From contig NZ_JAIRBM010000020.1 in the NCBI RefSeq assembly GCF_020089865.1, positions 1-64,000 of the forward strand: a DNA stretch of 64,000 bases. Direction: 5' to 3'. The stretch's first letter is position 1. Every line of letters begins with the position of its first letter. This document shows positions 60,614-64,000 of this stretch, one piece after another. This DNA comes from Microvirga puerhi. GTDB lineage: Bacteria; Pseudomonadota; Alphaproteobacteria; Rhizobiales; Beijerinckiaceae. The notes under the pieces are model-generated. The model saw only the letters and a list, made by a program, of their open reading frames with translations. It made no database searches and was not told the origin of the DNA. A program made the translations under genes and the position numbers.

Positions 60614-61783
60614 ATGGCCATGACCGCATCACCCCGCTCCAACTGGAACTATCCGACTGCAATCCGCTTCGGCGCCGGCCGCATTTCCGAACTGGCCGAG
60701 GCCTGCAAGTCGGTCGGAATGACCGCGCCGCTGATCGTCACCGATCCGTTCCTGGCAACGCAGCCGATGACGAAGAATGCCTTGGAAGCTCTGAAGGCCG
60801 CGGGCCTCAAGGCCGCGATCTTTTCCGACATCAAGCCGAACCCGGTGGAGACCAATGTCTATAAGGGGCTGGAAGCCCTGAAGGCGGGTGGGCACGATGG
60901 TGTCGTCGCCTTCGGCGGCGGCTCGGCGCTCGATGCCGGCAAGGTGATTGCTTTCATGAAGGGGCAGACGCGCCCCATGTGGGATTTCGAGGATATCGGC
61001 GATTGGTGGACGCGTGCGGATCCGAAAGGCATCGCGCCGATCATCGCCGTTCCGACCACGGCCGGCACCGGCTCCGAGGTCGGCCGCGCAGGCGTCATTA
61101 CGCAGGAGGCGACACATACCAAGAAGGTGATCTTCCATCCCTTGATGATGCCGAAGATCACGATCTGCGATCCGGAACTCACGGTTGGTATGCCGCCCCA
61201 TATCACCGCAGGAACCGGTCTCGATGCACTCGCTCACTGCATCGAAGCCTATTGCGCGCCGGGCTATCACCCGATGGCGGACGGCATTGCAGTTGAGGGT
61301 ATCCGTCTCGTGAAAGAATACCTGCCACGCGCCTACAAGGACGGCAAGGACATTGAGGCGCGTGCCAACATGATGTCAGCCGCTGCCATGGGCGCGACGG
61401 CCTTCCAGAAGGGACTGGGAGCCATTCATGCGCTTTCGCATCCGGCCGGAGCGCTCTACGACACGCATCACGGACTCACCAATGCGGTCTTCATGCCTTA
61501 TGTGCTGGTCTACAACCGGGCAGCCATCGAGACGAAGATCGAGCGGCTTGCCGCCTATATCGGCCTGAAGCCAAGCTTCCAGACGTTCCTCGACTGGGTC
61601 TTACAGCTGCGCAAGGACCTTGGCGTTCCACATACCCTGGACGGCTTGAAGATCGACGCTGCCCGTTTCGAGGAGATGTCCGCCATGGCCCCGGAGGATC
61701 CGACGGCTGGTGGCAACCCAGTGCCGATCACCAAGGAGAGTGCGCGCAAGCTCTACGAGAATGCGCTGGCAGGCGTCGTTTAA
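60614..61783 (+). CDS. iron-containing alcohol dehydrogenase
   Basis: A 389-residue group III (Fe-type) alcohol dehydrogenase. Nucleotide motif VVAFGGGSALDAGKVIA, then PTTAGTGSEVGRAGV, and metal ligands in GLDALAHCIEAYCAPGYHP and AIHALSHPAGALYDTHHG. It likely oxidises the hydroxyl of a gamma-glutamylated amino alcohol to the aldehyde used by the preceding enzyme. Last gene of the operon, five bases after the aldehyde dehydrogenase stop, with a strong terminator downstream. Confidence 0.92.
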   Translation: MAMTASPRSNWNYPTAIRFGAGRISELAEACKSVGMTAPLIVTDPFLATQPMTKNALEALKAAGLKAAIFSDIKPNPVETNVYKGLEALKAGGHDGVVAFGGGSALDAGKVIAFMKGQTRPMWDFEDIGDWWTRADPKGIAPIIAVPTTAGTGSEVGRAGVITQEATHTKKVIFHPLMMPKITICDPELTVGMPPHITAGTGLDALAHCIEAYCAPGYHPMADGIAVEGIRLVKEYLPRAYKDGKDIEARANMMSAAAMGATAFQKGLGAIHALSHPAGALYDTHHGLTNAVFMPYVLVYNRAAIETKIERLAAYIGLKPSFQTFLDWVLQLRKDLGVPHTLDGLKIDAARFEEMSAMAPEDPTAGGNPVPITKESARKLYENALAGVV

Positions 61784-61803
61784 GATATCGCTTACGTCAT
61801 GTG

Positions 61804-61832
61804 AAAGCGGCGGAGCTTGGCTCCGCCGCTTT
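61804..61832 (+). terminator. Rho-independent terminator of the amine operon
   Basis: AAAGCGGCGGAGC (61804-61816) and its exact complement GCTCCGCCGCTTT (61820-61832) form a 13-bp stem with a 3-base loop, followed by TTCTATT. It lies between convergent genes and may act in both directions. Confidence 0.85.
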
Positions 61833-61846
61833 TCTATTCGCACGAA

Positions 61847-62446
61847 CTATGCGGCTTTGGCGGTCGCAGAGACTTTGCGTTGCGCCCGCAGGGGCTGGAG
61901 TGCTTCGGTCCACCTGTAGAGCTCGTCGAGCATGGTGGCCGCAGAGGTCTTGTAGATGTCGGGGGGATTCAGAGTGCCGTTTGCGTCGATGTTCGAAAAC
62001 ACCATGGGCATGGGAACGCCCTCGGGGATCGGCATCATCTTGAGCGTGGTCACGATCTGCTTTTCGGCCTGAACTGCCCGCAGGCCGCCCGAAATACCGC
62101 CATAGCTGACGAAACCGGCAGGAGCATAGTTCCACTCCAGGGAGAGGTAGTGAAAGGCATTCACGAGGGCCGGGGGCGGGCCGTAGTTGTACTCGGGCGT
62201 GACGAAGACGAAGGCATCGGCGGAGCCCACACTCTCGGCCCAGGCCTTGGTGTGAGCGTTCTTATAGCTCTGTTTCATCGGATGTTCGGGCTCGTCGAAG
62301 ACCGGCAGGTGAAAATCCGCGAGATCCACCAGAACCGGCTCGAACTTGCCATGTTCGGCCGCAAAAGCATTGAACCACTTGGCGACGGTCGGACCGACGC
62401 GGCCGGGACGGGTGCTGCCAATGATTGTGTGGAGCTTGAACGTCAT
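61847..62446 (-). CDS. NADPH-dependent FMN reductase family protein
   Basis: A 199-residue flavodoxin-like reductase. FMN phosphate-binding motif IIGSTRPGRVGPTVAKWF at the N-terminus and VTPEYNYGPPPALVNAFHYL for the isoalloxazine site, both typical of the NADPH-dependent FMN/azo/quinone reductase family. Start ATG 62446 has GAGGA six bases upstream. Divergent from an HxlR regulator 101 bases away, a common pair in which the regulator senses a quinone, aldehyde or oxidant and controls the reductase. Confidence 0.93.
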   Translation of the reverse strand: MTFKLHTIIGSTRPGRVGPTVAKWFNAFAAEHGKFEPVLVDLADFHLPVFDEPEHPMKQSYKNAHTKAWAESVGSADAFVFVTPEYNYGPPPALVNAFHYLSLEWNYAPAGFVSYGGISGGLRAVQAEKQIVTTLKMMPIPEGVPMPMVFSNIDANGTLNPPDIYKTSAATMLDELYRWTEALQPLRAQRKVSATAKAA

Positions 62447-62547
62447 TATATTCCTCATTTGCATCGGTGCGGAATCGATATTAAGTTCCGCTTTGTAACC
62501 GACACTCATTAAGTAACTTTGACGCTGAACCGCAAGGAGGCACTTTC

Positions 62548-62955
62548 TTGACACCGAGTCACATCCATGTGCCCGCCGACTGCCGGACCGTGACCGAAAT
62601 TCTGTCCCGGGTCGGAGACAAGTGGAGCGTTCAGTTGGTGGTCCAGCTGGGCAGCGGGCCGAAGCGCTTCAACGAGCTGCGCCGGATCGTCAACGGCATT
62701 TCCCAGCGCATGCTGACCCTGACCCTGCGCGGATTAGAGCGGGACGGTCTCGTCCATCGCACAATCTTTCCGACGATTCCGCCAAGGGTCGAATATCGCT
62801 TGACGGAGCTCGGCTGCACCCTGCTCAGGGCGGTGCGGCCTCTTGGAGAATGGGCCATCCATAACCGCGATCAGATCCTCGACGCAAGGCGACGGTTCGA
62901 CGAGAACGACAGGGAGGCGAGTGAGGAATCCGGCCACGCTTCCGATGCAGCTTGA
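62548..62955 (+). CDS. HxlR family transcriptional regulator
   Basis: A 135-residue winged-helix regulator of the HxlR type (ILSRVGDKWSVQLVVQLGSG, then KRFNELRRIVNGISQRMLTL, LRGLERDGLVHRTIFPTIPP). One Cys at residue 12 precedes the HTH and another at residue 90; Cys 12 could be a redox sensor, as in HypR-like members (inference). It starts with TTG 62548, which has a perfect AAGGAGG seven bases upstream. Divergent from the FMN reductase gene. Confidence 0.92.
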   Translation: MTPSHIHVPADCRTVTEILSRVGDKWSVQLVVQLGSGPKRFNELRRIVNGISQRMLTLTLRGLERDGLVHRTIFPTIPPRVEYRLTELGCTLLRAVRPLGEWAIHNRDQILDARRRFDENDREASEESGHASDAA

Positions 62956-62964
62956 GGTCTCGGC

Positions 62965-63624
62965 TCAGGCGTGAAGGCGCTTCTCCAAGAAGTCCCACAG
63001 GCCCTGGTCGTGAAAATCCGTGATCGTACAGTCCGCGCCGACGGACGTCATATCCTCGGCCGTTAGCCCTGTCAGCATGCCGAAGGAATAGAGACCGGCC
63101 CCCTTGGCGGCCTTCATGCCGGACGGAGAATCCTCGAACGCGACGGCCTCGCCGGCTCCAATGCCGAGCCGTTCCAGGGCCGTGAGATAGGGTAGCGGAT
63201 CAGGCTTGCCTCGCGCGACGTCCTCGATGGTGACGGTGACGGCAAAGCGCTTCGTGACACCGATGATGTCCAGCATGTGTGTGGCATTCAAGATCGGAGC
63301 ATTGGTCACGAGCGCGATGCGGATGTCCCGCTCGTCGGCCCAGTCCAGAAGCTTTCCCAGACCGTCGAGAGGCTTGAGATCCGTCGCAAGTCTCCGAAAA
63401 GCCGCCTCCTTTCGACGGGCAAATTCCTCATGTTCGGAGACGGAATGATCCGGCAGCAGAGTCGCGAAAATGGACTCGTTGGTGTGTCCGATGATGGAGT
63501 TGCGGAACACAACATCGTCGATCACGACGCCTTCGGGCCCCAGAACCTCTGCAAAAGCGAGGAGGTGGACCGGATCGCTGTGAACGAGGGTGCCGTCCAT
63601 GTCGAAAATGAGAGCCTTGAGCAT
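62965..63624 (-). CDS. HAD-superfamily phosphatase
   Basis: A 219-residue beta-phosphoglucomutase/phosphoglycolate-phosphatase-like HAD hydrolase. Motif I FDMDGTLVHSD (nucleophile Asp near residue 8), motif II VTNAPI, and motifs III-IV with GKPDPLPYLTALE and AFEDSPSGMKAA. Substrate unknown. Start ATG 63624 is the family-typical site just before the motif; the frame to 63699 adds an unrelated leader. Convergent with the HxlR gene, nine bases apart. Confidence 0.92.
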   Translation of the reverse strand: MLKALIFDMDGTLVHSDPVHLLAFAEVLGPEGVVIDDVVFRNSIIGHTNESIFATLLPDHSVSEHEEFARRKEAAFRRLATDLKPLDGLGKLLDWADERDIRIALVTNAPILNATHMLDIIGVTKRFAVTVTIEDVARGKPDPLPYLTALERLGIGAGEAVAFEDSPSGMKAAKGAGLYSFGMLTGLTAEDMTSVGADCTITDFHDQGLWDFLEKRLHA

Positions 63625-63783
63625 GGGATGGAATCCGACGTTTTGCCGATGCCTAAGCTTACCAAGCGTAAGATCTTTGGGCGGCAGGCATACAGCCAAA
63701 TGAGATCGGGATAAACTGATTTAGAGGTGATCGAACGCTGCCACGGCAACGCTGAATCTCGATGCCGATCATCGGCGTTCCCG

Positions 63784-64000
63784 TCAGGACCCGGGAATGA
63801 GTGCGACCCCTCGGTGCTCCATGATGTCGATCGACACGGGCGTGCCGGGTGCGATGGGTTCCTTGCGGCTATACTGCACCACGAACAAATTGCCGACAGG
63901 GCTGTCCACTTCGTATTCGATCTGGGTGCCCAGGTACGACGCCTTCTTCACCACGCCCGAAACGGCCGTGCTTTTCGAGGGATCCTCGTTGAGAACGATG
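63784..64000 (-). CDS. C-terminal part of an ABC transporter ATPase (TOBE domain), 5' end outside window
   Basis: Only the last 71 residues are in the window. They form a TOBE-type beta domain (VVKKASYLGTQIEYEVDSPV; PIAPGTPVSIDIMEHRG), as at the end of MalK/PotA/UgpC-type ABC importer ATPases. The Walker motifs lie outside the window. The pattern suits a spermidine/putrescine or iron(III) type importer best, but the substrate cannot be told. Confidence 0.75.
   Translation of the reverse strand, partial: IVLNEDPSKSTAVSGVVKKASYLGTQIEYEVDSPVGNLFVVQYSRKEPIAPGTPVSIDIMEHRGVALIPGS

Noticed and set aside
56278-60662. Long minus-strand frames over the permease and aldehyde dehydrogenase genes
   Set aside because: Antisense shadows of unambiguous genes; translations are low-complexity and charged.
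1-64000. tRNA or rRNA genes, CRISPR arrays, insertion sequences and prophage
   Set aside because: I looked for these and found no cloverleaf-like segment, regularly spaced direct repeats, transposase or phage structural gene. A covariance-model scan could still find a missed small RNA.

Overview
The window is high-GC, densely packed bacterial chromosome. A class I lysyl-tRNA synthetase, a PodJ-like polarity protein, an SSF-type hybrid kinase, small palindromic intergenic repeats and LexA boxes of the GAAC-N7-GAAC type together point to an alphaproteobacterium of the Hyphomicrobiales (Microvirga/Methylobacterium-like by impression; inference). No tRNA, rRNA, CRISPR array or insertion sequence was seen.

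Layout. 0-2.8 kb: a partial hypothetical gene and a FadE acyl-CoA dehydrogenase. 3.0-11.0 kb: a DNA-repair island. It holds a tandem-HARP protein, an SSB, an operon with a truncated helix-hairpin-helix protein and two unknowns, an SbcCD/Rad50-Mre11-like operon whose ATPase is circularly permuted, a TnsA-like nuclease-fold protein and a candidate single-strand annealing protein. Four near-identical LexA boxes (consensus GAACAAANATAGAAC) lie in front of these units. 11.1-22.6 kb: glycosyltransferase, solute-binding protein, lysK, an S24/HTH regulator, DUF952-pyrD, a MATE exporter, a hydrolase, an APH(6)-like kinase and a response regulator. 22.7-31.3 kb: a second repair module (yjbQ, ATP-dependent ligase and its exonuclease on the minus strand; Lhr-type helicase and pdeM on the plus strand), split by a methyltransferase and an SDR gene. 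31.4-36.4 kb: a TauE/SafE pair and a PodJ-like protein. 36.7-43.2 kb: a MerR-controlled beta-oxidation operon. 43.3-54.4 kb: mixed metabolic, signalling and membrane genes. 54.4-61.8 kb: an RpiR-controlled amine/amino-alcohol catabolic operon. 61.8-64.0 kb: FMN reductase/HxlR pair, HAD hydrolase and the tail of an ABC ATPase.

How it fits together. In the 3-11 kb island an end-resecting nuclease (permuted SbcC plus SbcD-like subunit), a ssDNA-binding protein, a possible annealing protein and a HARP-domain protein would make a self-contained damage-inducible break-repair pathway. The LexA boxes and the order of motifs in the ATPase are read directly from the sequence; the pathway is inference. 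The 23-31 kb genes are the known ligase/exonuclease/Lhr/PdeM set. The 55-62 kb operon (ethanolamine-type permease, gamma-glutamyl ligase of the glutamine synthetase family, Fe-alcohol dehydrogenase, aldehyde dehydrogenase, N-formylglutamate-type amidohydrolase) has every step needed to convert an amino alcohol to an amino acid through gamma-glutamyl intermediates.
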